A DNA stretch of 64,000 nt from Nitzschia sp. DOCU1 (taxonomy: Eukaryota; Bacillariophyta; Bacillariophyceae; Bacillariales; Bacillariaceae). The stretch spans positions 124,001 through 188,000 of the forward strand of contig OX596001.1 of NCBI GenBank assembly GCA_951394045.1, in the 5' to 3' direction. Below the pieces are notes generated by a model that saw only the letters and a program-made list of their open reading frames with translations, did not search any database and had not been told where the DNA came from. The position numbers were made by a program, and so were the translations under genes. Below, one piece after another: positions 11,434 to 21,728 of the stretch (the stretch's first letter is position 1; each line of letters opens with the position of its first letter).

Positions 11434-12803
11434 GTTTATGATTGTTTGTTGTGTTGTGTTGTTTGGGCTTGCAAAAATTTTATGGACCAATCCTCTCACC
11501 TATCCGATAACGAGAAAGCCTCCTGTCCCGCAAGAGGGACAACGCCAGCGAACGCACACACAAGTGCACGGTAGCATTTTCATTAGAGCAATTGCATTGG
11601 ACCTCACCTACGCACTTTCATAATTCTCGTCGGAACTTGGGTGTCGCATCGACACGAGACATCATCCCACAGCTCCATAGAACGAATGCAGATTTGACCC
11701 CATCACTCTCCGACACGAGATACCGGAGTTACAATCCAACTTTCCCATAACGGAGTTTTCATTGGGTCCTACGCAATCGTCGTCGTCTTTTTTATCAATC
11801 AACAAACGCCCGACGAAAAAGTTCTTCGCCGAAACAATTGCAAAGCGCAAGATCATTCATCGCGGCGGAGATGGCGACAGCACAGTATGAATAGTAGAGA
11901 CATAGTTGTTTCACTGTTCCTTTGCGATGGTTCTCCTTCCGGCACATATGCACTTTCAGGAGAAGCATGAGTAAAAGTATTTTCGGTCCAACTGCAAGTG
12001 AGAAATAGACCGAGCATGATGAAAACTCAAGCTAGCTACCGTAGTAGAGAGAGTAGAGAGAGGGGTTGGAAATTTTGAATTTTCCCCATGGCGAAGGGAG
12101 AGAAATTAACAGCCTCTACTAGAGTCGTAGAGAGAGGAATTCGCTTAGATTTAGCGGCTACCGGTAGTAGGAACAACGAACGATCATGAACGACGGACTT
12201 GCTGTCCTTTCTCTTTTCTCTACCACGTCATACTAATAGAGCAGCAACTATCTCGTAGCAGTAGTACGAAGAGAAAGCCTGGTGAGGACTGCTGCTTGTA
12301 GGGCTTGCAAATTCTTTTGAATTTTCCTCGATGCGAGGAAGGGGGCGACCTTGACAAGAACAGCCAGTGTGAAACGGGGTATCATCATCTGCAACATGGT
12401 GGTTTCTAGATCAAATCGCAAGAGAATTGGCGGAAGACGACTGCTGGAGAGCTAGTTTTTGGTTTGGTAGTAGTACTACTACTACAAGCAAAAGCGGGGC
12501 TAGCACTAAAGTGATCGCGGGAGTCATGGAGAGTTATCCACCCAGCTATCGGGAGATTCTTCTTCTAGAGAACGGTAGGAGATACAGCATGCTTTGCTCA
12601 ACAATGGTTGTCGCCTTAGTATTTTGATAGTCGGCATATTTCGCGCCGTCGTTTTAAGAAGTCTACGTCGAACACGTTATTATGTATACAAGCTCTACAA
12701 TGAAATTAGTTTTCTTGCTATCATGCAACCATGGCAACTGTTCGGATACAAGAGTCTCCACTCCAATTGAGCCCACGCTGGCTCTAGTTGTCGTAGTAGC
12801 AAT
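11434..12803. other. Intergenic with heat-shock gene 5' region
   Basis: 1.37 kb between two minus-strand genes. The part next to 11433 is the promoter and leader of the small heat-shock gene. GA-rich tracts (GTAGAGAGAG) lie at about 12040-12070, and a CTACCGGTAG palindrome at 12158-12167. A 66-codon frame at 12427-12627 has no ATG and is not called. Confidence 0.5.
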
Positions 12804-14249
12804 CTAACGGTTGCTACTGCCCTTGCTGCTATCGTCGCTCGAGTGAATTGATCCTTGCAGATCATCTCCGCGTTCGTCCAACGTATTCAGCGTTGATTGA
12901 ATAACCCAATCAAACATATCGACCGCCGGACCACCCGCTGATTCGCTTTGGTCTTGCTCCAGGCGATCAAAGACTTCACCAGCCCCATAGGCTTCCAAGA
13001 CACGTTGTCTTCGCATGTCCACAGGTTCGACTTCTTCCACTTGCGCACGCTCGTACTTCTTGTGATCCCACTCCGTCGGTGCCTTGGCAGCCCGTTCCTC
13101 TGGAGTCCATCCACCATCGGCATCATAGCGCCATTCTCCTTCTCGTTCGTACTGAACAATGCCTCCATCTGGAACGTAATGCTCCAAATCATAAGGCTCG
13201 TCTTCTTCCATCTTGACAGGCACGGGAATGGGCTTGAGTTTGATGGGATCTTCGGGTTCAACGGGCAGGTCGTATTGCTCATACACGAACTTCTTGGGGT
13301 CGCCTTCTTCTTCATACTCAGGCTCTTCGACGGTACGGCCGTAGCTAGTACCACCGAACTCTCCATCTTCTTCTTCTCCGACCGCACGAAGCTGCATGGC
13401 ATCGTCGTCAGGCTCGGCACGTTCTCCTTCTTCGAGATCTGGTTCTGCCGCCAATGGAAGAGGCGGTTCCTCCACATCTCCACCTTGTTCGGTGATGAGA
13501 ACTCGTGCACCGCCTCCGTCTTCGGATTCATCTTCGGATTCACTAGACTCGCTAGATTCATCATCCTTGCCACCCGCAAAGAAGATCCAACGACGTCTCC
13601 AGGGCACGAGAAGAAAGAGTACCAAGAAGATGAGTCCGACAATCAAAGCCGTTCGGGTAGCAGCCGGTGGCGGAGGCGCCAAAAACAAAGCGGGAGGTGG
13701 GGGAGGAATAATAGGTGGTGGTGGGGGACCACAATACGTCACAATGGCTTCATCGGTTCGCAGACACACTTGTCGCAAGTACTGTTGTTCTTCAATAATG
13801 AATGCATCGTCGGCCTTTGCTCCCGTGACGGGAATATTGCCATTGGTGCCATAACAGCAGTCGTCTTCGCCCCCACGCACAAGACACTCGCAACTCAATT
13901 GATTCCATACCGACAAGAGCTCAATGGGGAACTCTTCGAGTGGACCCAAACATTCCGTGGCACCGCCAAAATCTTGGGCAAAGTTTTCGAATTCGGCTCG
14001 ATTCAATCGGCCATTGCCATCAATATCATTGTTAGCGAGACTTCCGTAGCAGTAGGCAAAGTCGACGGTACGATCTTGGTTTATCTGAGGTCCATTGCCT
14101 TCAGGAATGGGGACGATATATCCCGATTCGGGGCCTTGGAACTGAGATGTGGGTGGGGCTGTGGGCTCCTCTTGATCCAAAGCATCTTGGGCTCTGACAT
14201 CAAGAATCAATAGCGGCAGCGCCAATAAAGAGCACTGCAGAACTCTCAT
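12804..14249 (-). CDS. Type I membrane protein with a lumenal EF-hand
   Basis: Single exon, 481 aa. Residues 1-20 are a signal peptide (hydrophobic LLALPLLILDV, cleavage near RAQ). Residues 75-86 form a canonical EF-hand loop, DIDGNGRLNRAE, with Asp/Asn at positions 1, 3 and 5, Gly at 6 and Glu at 12. A Cys-rich segment follows (CECL...DDCC). A poly-Pro linker (about 174-195) leads to one membrane span at about 200-217, then a basic stop-transfer (WRRRW). The remaining 260 residues are a very acidic tail with Ser/Glu runs. The layout suggests a calcium-responsive receptor or adhesion-like protein at the surface or in the secretory pathway. That role is inference, as I do not recognise the family name. 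Confidence 0.75.
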   Translation of the reverse strand: MRVLQCSLLALPLLILDVRAQDALDQEEPTAPPTSQFQGPESGYIVPIPEGNGPQINQDRTVDFAYCYGSLANNDIDGNGRLNRAEFENFAQDFGGATECLGPLEEFPIELLSVWNQLSCECLVRGGEDDCCYGTNGNIPVTGAKADDAFIIEEQQYLRQVCLRTDEAIVTYCGPPPPPIIPPPPPALFLAPPPPAATRTALIVGLIFLVLFLLVPWRRRWIFFAGGKDDESSESSESEDESEDGGGARVLITEQGGDVEEPPLPLAAEPDLEEGERAEPDDDAMQLRAVGEEEDGEFGGTSYGRTVEEPEYEEEGDPKKFVYEQYDLPVEPEDPIKLKPIPVPVKMEEDEPYDLEHYVPDGGIVQYEREGEWRYDADGGWTPEERAAKAPTEWDHKKYERAQVEEVEPVDMRRQRVLEAYGAGEVFDRLEQDQSESAGGPAVDMFDWVIQSTLNTLDERGDDLQGSIHSSDDSSKGSSNR

Positions 14250-16196
14250 GGTGATATTAATAGTATTCGAACCTCAGTGGCGATTCGTATCGATAAAGCA
14301 ACCGGGATATCCTAATACCCAGGATGAAGAAATGAAACAGGTGGCACTCAACAACAATAAACACAGTAAAGTAGTTGTAGCGCTCGGATTGTAACAAGGA
14401 AACCGATGGATTCCTTTCAAGAGGCGATGAATGTGAAAAGGGTTGCCTGAAAAACTTGGGGGCCGTCCAAGTGCAACGACGAAATCGTCAAGGTTGGACG
14501 ATGATGGGAGGGATCCGGAAGGAAACTTTTGTCGAGCTCCTGGGCCTGCGGTGCGCGTGGAATTTATGACCACCACCATGGTCATCGGTAGCGTCTTGGT
14601 GTGGCACGATCGAACATGTGGATCTTGTCAAATACGCCATGTACATAGAAGTGGACAAAGATTTCGGAAATTCTTTGGTACGAATGCCTTATGTAAATTC
14701 GGTGTTGGGGATGTTTGAAATGTCTCATCGACAGATTTAGATAGAGATAAATTTTGGTACTTAGGTCAATCATGCCTAATTGTGCTCGCGGAAGTAAGAA
14801 TTGGGGGGCCCATCAAAGAGAACGAAACTTCAACGCCATGAATGACTCTTCCAAATTGGATGTAATGATTTCAAACGCAAAATCTTTGCTTTCGACAATG
14901 ACGCACGGTAGTAGAGAGCGGCGACGACAGCACCTACGGGGAGCCAGCACTCTCTCAACCCGATACCCAAAGAGACAGCTAATAGATGTCGCTATTGCTT
15001 GCTTCGTCTAGAGGGTCGGACTTGGTGCGGCAGTCCCTCTGGTGATTGTAATCGAAATGATACCACGGAGCAACAGCATCGCCGCCTTAGAGTCTGGCAG
15101 CCACTTTTTGGCGTCTGCGCTCGGGGGAGCTCTGACTCAACGACATCTCACTCTGCATTTTTTGTAATGGAATTATGTGACTGTTCGAGTGGTGGGTATT
15201 CTTTTTGTGGTACGGAATAGGCCGACAACGACAATCAACCGCCCTCGCCGCAACGAGCGTTTGGCCGTCCATGGTTTGGATCCAGGGACCATATAACGAA
15301 ACTCTCAAGAAGACGCCGACGTTACCAATGAAGTGTTCGGTGCTGCGCCGAGGACAACATTCATCCCTTTCAGGTGTCGATGATGTTGTCTTGACGGATG
15401 GCGAGTTTACGAATGGGTTCTTTGCTCATATATCGACGCCCGATTTTATATATCACAGCAATGCTTGGGGACTAGACTTGAAATGTGCCGCAGGGCTGGG
15501 ATCTGGGTTGCCTCGGGGTTGTTGGATCAAGACCATACTTCCTTTGTTACAAGAGACTCGTACTTCTACTATCGTCATCGCCGCCGTCATTGTCATCAAC
15601 AAGAAAGATGGGAGCTACATAAAAGACACTGGTTCTCGCTTGCCTCCAACTGGCAAGCCGGATTTTATTTTTCTGGCCCAACAACTGTCCGCTCTCCCAC
15701 TAAAGTCCCCACGACGAGAGTATTTGGATTGAAAACTATCTCGGCTAACACGAATTGGATGGTGGAACCATGAGTTCGCTTTATACGTGCATCGGTCTCC
15801 GCTAGAACTGGGATTAGGTCATTGGTGAGCGACGAGGAAGTTCTTACTACAACTCCTGAAGTCGCAAAATCCGGCTATTGCAGAAAATGCCTGCTCTAGG
15901 TTACGGGGGGCTGGCCATGGTACGACGGCACCGACAATCTGAAAAAGACAGCAAGTTACCATTCCTACACGCAACTAACAGCCCATTATTTAAGTTGTAG
16001 CTCTTGTAGTTACGGAAAAGCAAACGGCCGTAGCGTTGTCGCTTCTCCTACAAGCAGCAGCGGCGGCAACAAGTTAGTAATAGGTAGCTGGTTAGAGTTA
16101 GTGCATTTAGGACGTGTGCTATACTCGATCAGATATCAAGGCAAGTCCACAACAACGCCTACGGATACGACAAAGCACCGACCACTTGTACAAAAG
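14250..16196. other. Intergenic, no supported gene
   Basis: 1.95 kb between two minus-strand genes. The longest frame (15205-15732, 175 codons, plus strand) has no recognisable domain, signal peptide or compositional support and is treated as chance. TAGTAG-type motifs are scattered. No RNA gene was recognised. Confidence 0.5.
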
Positions 16197-17869
16197 TTAA
16201 ATTTTGGGAAGTGGTCCCACTCCTTGACAGGTTTCATGTACAATTTGTGCCACCCGCGTCGCCAATTGATCCGCTAGTGGTCGTGTCGCCGCTTCCGCGT
16301 AAATGCGTACGACATTTTCCGTTCCCGACGGCCGAACAAAGGCTCGTCCCCCCAAACTCGTCATTGCCTCGTTCAATGCTGGTTGTAATGCTGGTGGCTG
16401 TAGGGCTTGCGTTTCATTGTCATTGCATACAATCAAACTTCGATCTTGTACTTGCACTTTGAGTTGTCGACTGGGCAAGTCGGTATAGAGTTTAGTGGCC
16501 CAATCATTGAGAGTCCATTTCAAAAATCTCAATAGTAAATCCACCAATAACATGTCCGACAAGGCATCTCCCACGGCTGGATTGATGAGTTTGGGTAACC
16601 ACGCCAATATTTCCGATCCATGGGCTTGGACGACCTCATGGTAGCGAGGTGAAAACAATACCGTTCCATGTCCATTGGCTTCAAAGTAAATCCCAATATC
16701 AAATTCCAGCGCGGCATGGTGCAAATGTTTGACACCCGTCTTGGTAATCACTACAGGAAGTTTCAGAGTATCCTAAAACGTCAAAAGAAGAACAAGACAA
16801 CAATGAGTATGCATCAAAAGTCCAGCAGCTACATTTGTCCCATGCCACTTACTTTTAGATAGGCCGTCGAAGCTCCATTGGCATAGGCCGTTTGTACGAC
16901 TCCCAATGTCAAACTAGAAGGCAAGTCGCCCCGTTGTTGCAAGGTTTGAAGGAAATGAGCAATCAATACGGCAATCTTGTCTCCATCCAATAACAATGCC
17001 AGGCTATTGTTCTTGCAAGAAAAAAAGACGATTCGATCGGCATCACCATCCAAACTACAACAATATTGAGTATTGTTGTTTTCACCATCATACCACGTAG
17101 GAGGTTGCAATTGTTTTTGGACATGTTCCGACCCACAATGTTCATTGAGAGGACCCGTTCCTGGTGGATTACGTGCCTGGAAGCGCTTGCCGTATTCTGC
17201 CGCCAATAAAGCTTGTAGATCGGCCATTGCTGGATATCCAACACCACAGGCTCCATCGACTTGAAGAGGAGGCAACACAAAGTCACTGTCAATCAAAAGT
17301 AAGTCATTGAGTGCCACATAGGCTTGTGCCAATTGCTCCAAGTACGCTTGTCGACTGGCCAGTTTTGAGTCGACGACATTGGAATACAAGACGATATGAT
17401 GCAGCATGGGGGTCGTTACAATGCCATGATCCACTACAGTGACGCCCATGGCTTGTGCCGCTTGCACGAGCAGTGCACTCAACGAGGGAGAATGCGATCG
17501 AGTATCTCGTCCCACATGTAAACTTCCCAGCGTCGTTGACTCAAGTTCGTCCAACTTGTGCTGCCATTTCTGCATATCGACTTCATTGACCCACTGTATC
17601 AACAAGGCTTCTTGAGCCGGTCCAATCATACTGCCATCCGGATTACTAATTTTGACGCCATTATACGATTCATCATTGTGACTGGCCGTAATCATGACGC
17701 CCATGTTTTGCTCGCCTAACAAAAGGCGAGACACTAGACCGACTCGCACCATGACGGGAGCCATGACCGTGGCGGCATATCGGAATCCGGCCGTCCCGTA
17801 GTCATACTCCAACTGGAGAGGATGAGAATGCAACAAGGACAAGACTGTGACTGTATCGATCATCATCAT
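16197..17869 (-). CDS. AGM1: Phosphoacetylglucosamine mutase (2 exons)
   Basis: Exon 1 is 17869-16853 and exon 2 is 16772-16197, joined in phase 0 across an 80-base GTAAGT...AG intron, giving about 530 aa, the family's usual size. The frame runs to 17878, but the first ATG is at 17869. The enzyme interconverts GlcNAc-6-P and GlcNAc-1-P on the way to UDP-GlcNAc for chitin, N-glycans and GPI anchors. Signatures in order: YDYGTAGFR (about 22-30); the phosphoserine loop MITASHN with Ser63; metal-binding DGDADR (about 274-279); the sugar loop FEANGHGT in exon 2; and the phosphate-binding RPSGTENVVRIYAEA near the C-terminus. The splice restores the conserved run from AYANG to TKTGVKHLHH. The catalytic loop reads ASHND where most family members have ASHNP. 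Divergently arranged with the gene at 18493. Confidence 0.93.
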
Positions 17870-18492
17870 TGTCGTCAAGGCAAGTGCAAAAGAAGAGTAA
17901 AGGCAATCGGCATTGACAGAGAGACAAGTATGATGTGTCGTCTATCACTGCTTTTTTAATTGGCGCCGCGATGGTCATTTCAGAGCCTCCACGCCTGGCG
18001 AACGGCTTATGTCATGTGAGACATACTTACATAAATGATTCGTCGAACGCGAACACCCCTTCCGCCAATCACAAAGGTACCACCACGCTTAAACTCCGTT
18101 TCTGCTCCGAAGCTCCATGACATGACCATGACGCCGCCAAAAAGAGGGAGAGAACGACACATAACTCGATCGATGCCTATTGTCTTTATTCTTTTGCACT
18201 TGCTTCAATAACAAACATGATAGAGATGCAATAACAGTCATGGTCAAAAGTTTTCCATGCCCTCTGCTTTGCTCCGGCCGCAATTTCCCTCACGTTCTTT
18301 CGAGTCATTCCCAGACGCGATAACTCCAAGATTCGCACCATATTTATGATTGCCAAACGCGACTGGTCCAACCGTGAATCGATGCCGCGATGAGTATTTT
18401 CACGATAGCCAAACCTACTCCCTCACACTGCTGATCACTCGGCCCATCTTCCCATTTTTTCAACACAAGCAAGAAATAAAAAGAAGTAAAGT
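17870..18492. promoter_or_regulatory. Divergent intergenic region, AGM1 / repeat-domain gene
   Basis: 623 bases between start codons that point away from each other. It must hold the 5' regions of both genes. The leader before 18493 is A-rich (AAGAAATAAAAAGAAGTAAAGT). No specific factor site was identified. Confidence 0.4.
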
Positions 18493-19338
18493 ATGAACAG
18501 TATGACCAATAATCAAGTGACCTATGTTGCCAATGGCAAGCATGTTGTACCCAAAGGAGTCGCCGTTCAAAATCTGGACGGTGGACTGAAAAAGTTTGCC
18601 AAGGAGTGCCCCGTCAAATTGACTCTACTCCTCAAGTACAAAGGAGCCAGGCTGGTCTACGATCAGTTCGTGGCCGCCGTTACCGAGACACGTAAGACCC
18701 GCAATGTTTTCGGAAACTGGAAAGATGCCGAGTTGAACTCTGTCCTTGATCGTTTTCGTGACACCTTTGCACAATTCGGTATCAAGGTGGCGCTATGCAA
18801 GCGGTCCAGTGGAAGTGGGATGTTTCTTTGGCTGGAGTTTATTGATACAATTGTCCAGCCCGGCTATGTATCTCAGTATGATGTCGCCAATATGAGTGGT
18901 CAGACCATCAAGACGTTGCACACCACTCTTGAATTCCCTTGCGGAGTTGTCGTGAAAGAACTCCTCAATCGGCGGGATTTATGTGAAATCGACCTGAACA
19001 TGGAACAAATGTTGACAAAGAAACATCTGATGATGGAGCACAATAGGCTCATCCGACGTTGCATCGATGATGGTGTAGGCGGATGGATACTAAAGAATTG
19101 GAACAACGAGAAACTCGTTAAGGTCGTTGCCGAGTTGAAGCCCATGTTTCACGCCAAGGGAGTGGACATTTTTGTATGCTGCAAACTAGAAACCGTCCAT
19201 GCGGGAAAGACTTCATACACAAGGAGATTTCTCTGGCTAGAATTCGTGGACCGCGAGCAGCAACCGAACTATTATGCTCAGCGCGATGCCGCGACCCACG
19301 ATTATGACATGTTTCGTCGCCGCTCGTCTTGCTACTAG
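18493..19338 (+). CDS. Two-unit repeat-domain protein, unrecognised family
   Basis: Single exon, 281 aa. The protein is two diverged units of about 130 residues. Unit 1 (about 20-150) starts GVAVQNLDGGLKKFAKECP, continues KGARLVYDQFVAAV and FGIKVALCKR, and ends FLWLEFIDT..QPGYVSQYD. Unit 2 (about 155-275) starts GVVVKEL, continues NNEKLVKVVAELKP and AKGVDIFVCC, and ends FLWLEFVDREQQPNY. The shared core is a G(V/I)..(A/D)(L/I)(F/C)xCK strand followed by LWLEF(I/V)D and QPxYxxQ(R/Y)D. There is no signal peptide, membrane span or catalytic motif. A related four-unit reading frame lies in opposite orientation at 19771-21060. Function unknown. Confidence 0.65.
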   Translation: MNSMTNNQVTYVANGKHVVPKGVAVQNLDGGLKKFAKECPVKLTLLLKYKGARLVYDQFVAAVTETRKTRNVFGNWKDAELNSVLDRFRDTFAQFGIKVALCKRSSGSGMFLWLEFIDTIVQPGYVSQYDVANMSGQTIKTLHTTLEFPCGVVVKELLNRRDLCEIDLNMEQMLTKKHLMMEHNRLIRRCIDDGVGGWILKNWNNEKLVKVVAELKPMFHAKGVDIFVCCKLETVHAGKTSYTRRFLWLEFVDREQQPNYYAQRDAATHDYDMFRRRSSCY

Positions 19339-19347
19339 TAGCAATAC

Positions 19348-19455
19348 GTCAAACAACGCCGCATTAAATTCCTCCTAGTAGTACGGCAATACCATTTTAA
19401 AAGCTCTACTAGCAACGATACTCGCAAAGATACTTCAAATAACGCCGCATTAAGG
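19348..19455. repeat. Direct repeat between inverted paralogues
   Basis: TCAAA(C/T)AACGCCGCATTAA occurs near 19350 and again near 19435, about 85 bases apart. One copy follows the stop of the plus-strand gene, the other lies at the 3' end of the minus-strand remnant. It probably marks a shared 3' flank or a rearrangement junction. Confidence 0.6.
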
Positions 19456-19690
19456 TCCTCGTATCATAATTGTGGGTCGTGACATCGCGCTGAGCATGAT
19501 AGTTCGGTTGCTGCTTAAGGCCCACGGATTCTAGCCAGCGATAGTGCAATATGACTAAAGACCTTCTCAAATTGATGGTTTCTCTTTTGTAGCAAAAAAT
19601 GTCCACTCCCTTTGCCTGAAAAAAGGGCTCCAACTTGGCAACGATGGGTAGTGGCCCATCCTCACTAGAGAGTTGATGTCTTATTGCTAG
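19409..19690 (-). pseudogene. Remnant of the repeat-domain family
   Basis: The minus strand of 19409-19633 reads a 74-codon fragment with FQAKGVDIF, a degraded RWLESV where paralogues have LWLEFV, and QQPNYHAQRD. Similarity continues upstream on the same strand to about 19690 as a broken match to the NEKLVKVVAKLKP region. No complete unit remains. This is a decayed C-terminal unit between two better-preserved paralogues. Confidence 0.65.
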
Positions 19691-19770
19691 AATCTAACAA
19701 TGCTTGGTTGCTTACAAATCGATAATCAAATTCTAGTAATGTTCGTAATGTGCAGCAAGTTGCTGATACC

Positions 19771-21060
19771 TCACATGATGGAGCATTCATGGAGCGTGCC
19801 ATCGCGTTGAGCATGATAGTTCGGTTGCTGCTCGCGGTCCACGAATTCAAGCCAGTGATAAAAATAAGTGGTTGAGTATTTCCCCCTTTGGACTACTTCC
19901 TTTTTGTGGCCATAAAAAATGTCCACTCCCTTGGCCTGGAAACGGGGCTTGAACTCGGCAACCACCATAACGAGTTTATAGCTGTCCCATTCCTTAAATA
20001 TCCACCATCCTCCAAAACAATCGATGCAAGCACGTTGGACAAGCATGCTGTACTCCCCCTCCAGATTATTCTTTGCCAACATTTGTTGCACCTCCAAGGG
20101 GATTTCATCTTGAAAATTGTGTAGTTCTTTCACGGCAACTCCGCAAGGGAATTCAAGGGTGCAGAGACGAGTCGTGATGGTCTGACCACTCATATTGCCG
20201 ACATCATACTGAGGCACATAGTCGGGCCGGATACTTGTATCAATAAACTCCAACCAAAGAAGACGCCCATGCTTATTGCAACGCTTGCATAGCGCCGCCT
20301 TGATACCGAATTCTGCAAAGTTGTCACGAAAGAGATCAAGGACAGAGTTCAGCTCGGGATCCTTCCAGTATCCGAATAAGTCACGAGTTTTACGTGTCTC
20401 GATGACGGCGGCCACGAACTGATCGTAGACCAGCCTGGCTCCTTTGCACTTGAGGAGAAGAGTCAATTCGATGGGGCACTCCTTGGCAAACTTTCTCACA
20501 CCGCCATCCAGTTCTTTAACGGCGACTCCTTTGGGTACTACATGCTTGCCTTTGGCAACAAGGGTCCCTTCGTCATCGAGCATCACCTTGCGAAGTTCAC
20601 TTTTGGTCCTGACTTCTTGTTTGTAGCATAGAAAAATGCCCACCCCTTTGGCCTGAAAACGGGGCTTCAACTTGGCAACAACCTTAACGAGCTTCTCGTT
20701 GTTCCAAGTCCCTGGTCGTTCGTCAACACCATCAAGGATGCAAAGTTGGACGAGCCTGTAGTACACCTCCATAAGACCCTTCTCTGTCAAAAGTCGCTCA
20801 ACCTCCTCGGGGATTTTGTCACGCAGAGTTTCAAGCGGCTTATCCTGATTGAGTTCTTTCACGGCAACTCCAATAGGAAATTGAAGGGCGGTGTGCAACA
20901 TCTTCATGGTCTGACCACTCTTATTGGCGACATCATACCGAGGCACATAGTCGGGCTGAATACTTTTATCAATAAACTCCAGCCAAAGAAGACGCCCATT
21001 AGCATTGCAACGCTTGCATAGCGCCTCCTCGATACCAGGGGTCCCTTCATCATCGGCCAT
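19771..21060 (-). CDS. Four-unit repeat-domain protein, probably 5'-truncated
   Basis: 429 aa from the ATG at 21060. It has one partial unit (EEALCKRC...LLWLEFIDKSIQPDY), two nearly complete units starting GVAVKELNQ and GVAVKELDGG, and a final unit starting GVAVKELHN and ending FVDREQQPNYHAQRD. It is clearly paralogous to 18493-19338. Just upstream of 21060 the DNA still resembles an internal repeat (TTTTT..GC.ACAA.CAAGAA...AAAAGTGAACT), but an in-frame TGA and a small indel interrupt it. MADDEGTP also looks like the start of the internal copy LDDEGTL joined to a later part of a unit. The frame is therefore likely to be the surviving 3' part of a longer gene. Whether it is still expressed cannot be told. 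Function unknown. Confidence 0.6.
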   Translation of the reverse strand: MADDEGTPGIEEALCKRCNANGRLLWLEFIDKSIQPDYVPRYDVANKSGQTMKMLHTALQFPIGVAVKELNQDKPLETLRDKIPEEVERLLTEKGLMEVYYRLVQLCILDGVDERPGTWNNEKLVKVVAKLKPRFQAKGVGIFLCYKQEVRTKSELRKVMLDDEGTLVAKGKHVVPKGVAVKELDGGVRKFAKECPIELTLLLKCKGARLVYDQFVAAVIETRKTRDLFGYWKDPELNSVLDLFRDNFAEFGIKAALCKRCNKHGRLLWLEFIDTSIRPDYVPQYDVGNMSGQTITTRLCTLEFPCGVAVKELHNFQDEIPLEVQQMLAKNNLEGEYSMLVQRACIDCFGGWWIFKEWDSYKLVMVVAEFKPRFQAKGVDIFYGHKKEVVQRGKYSTTYFYHWLEFVDREQQPNYHAQRDGTLHECSIM

Positions 21061-21728
21061 AACCTTGAAAAGAGTTCACTTTTTGTTTCTTGCTTGTCGC
21101 GAAAAATGGGAACTTGCGTCGCGTGATAAGCGCTTTAGAGGTCGTGAGGGGTCGGTCTACCGGTAGTCTCTGATTACTCCACTACGATTCTCACTATTCC
21201 CACTGCGAGTAACTATTTTCCCGTCTTTATGATAGAGATGAGAACATTGAATTTCGAAAGTTTCCCCGAAAGTTCTTTTTGGAGGTAGCCTCCTTCCGAT
21301 TATTCATTCTTCAACAGGATTGTATCTGTATCTACCATCATCGTCTGATAGGGTAGGTGCATGATAAGAGTAAACACAAAAGGCATCGACAAGGCCACGA
21401 GGATGTGTGCCGTTCCTGGCTTCATGGCCGCCATGGTCAATTCCCTGAAGTTTTGGAACGCTGTTGATGTGCGGTAGACATCTTTCGATGGCATAAAATG
21501 GGATGTTCGCCTTTATCTACTTAATGAACTATGTCGTACACGACATTCTATGGTCACTATGTGTTCGCCATTACAGGAAGGTTGGAGGGAAGATCTATCC
21601 CCACACAAAACACCGCACAAACAGAATGGATGGCCCCCATGATCACAAGACGATCCACCAGCACCGGGCAATGTCAACATTGATCCATTCATTGACTCTC
21701 CACACCTCTTCTGCCATTTCTAGTAAAT
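21061..21728. promoter_or_regulatory. Divergent intergenic region
   Basis: 668 bases between the minus-strand repeat gene and the plus-strand oxygenase. It holds a decayed repeat unit next to 21060 and a CTACCGGTAG palindrome at 21157-21166. A 64-codon minus-strand frame (21300-21494) with one hydrophobic stretch is too weak to call. Confidence 0.4.

Noticed and set aside
11500..11640. Heat-shock elements upstream of the small heat-shock gene
   Set aside because: TTC/GAA fragments are present, but no proper alternating nGAAn array at 5-base spacing was found.
12948..14213. 421-codon plus-strand frame opposite the EF-hand gene
   Set aside because: Antisense to a gene with a signal peptide, EF-hand and membrane helix. 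Its own product has no domain features.
15205..15732. 175-codon frame in an intergenic region
   Set aside because: No homology recalled, no signal or domain, and overlapped by another frame. Chance is likely.
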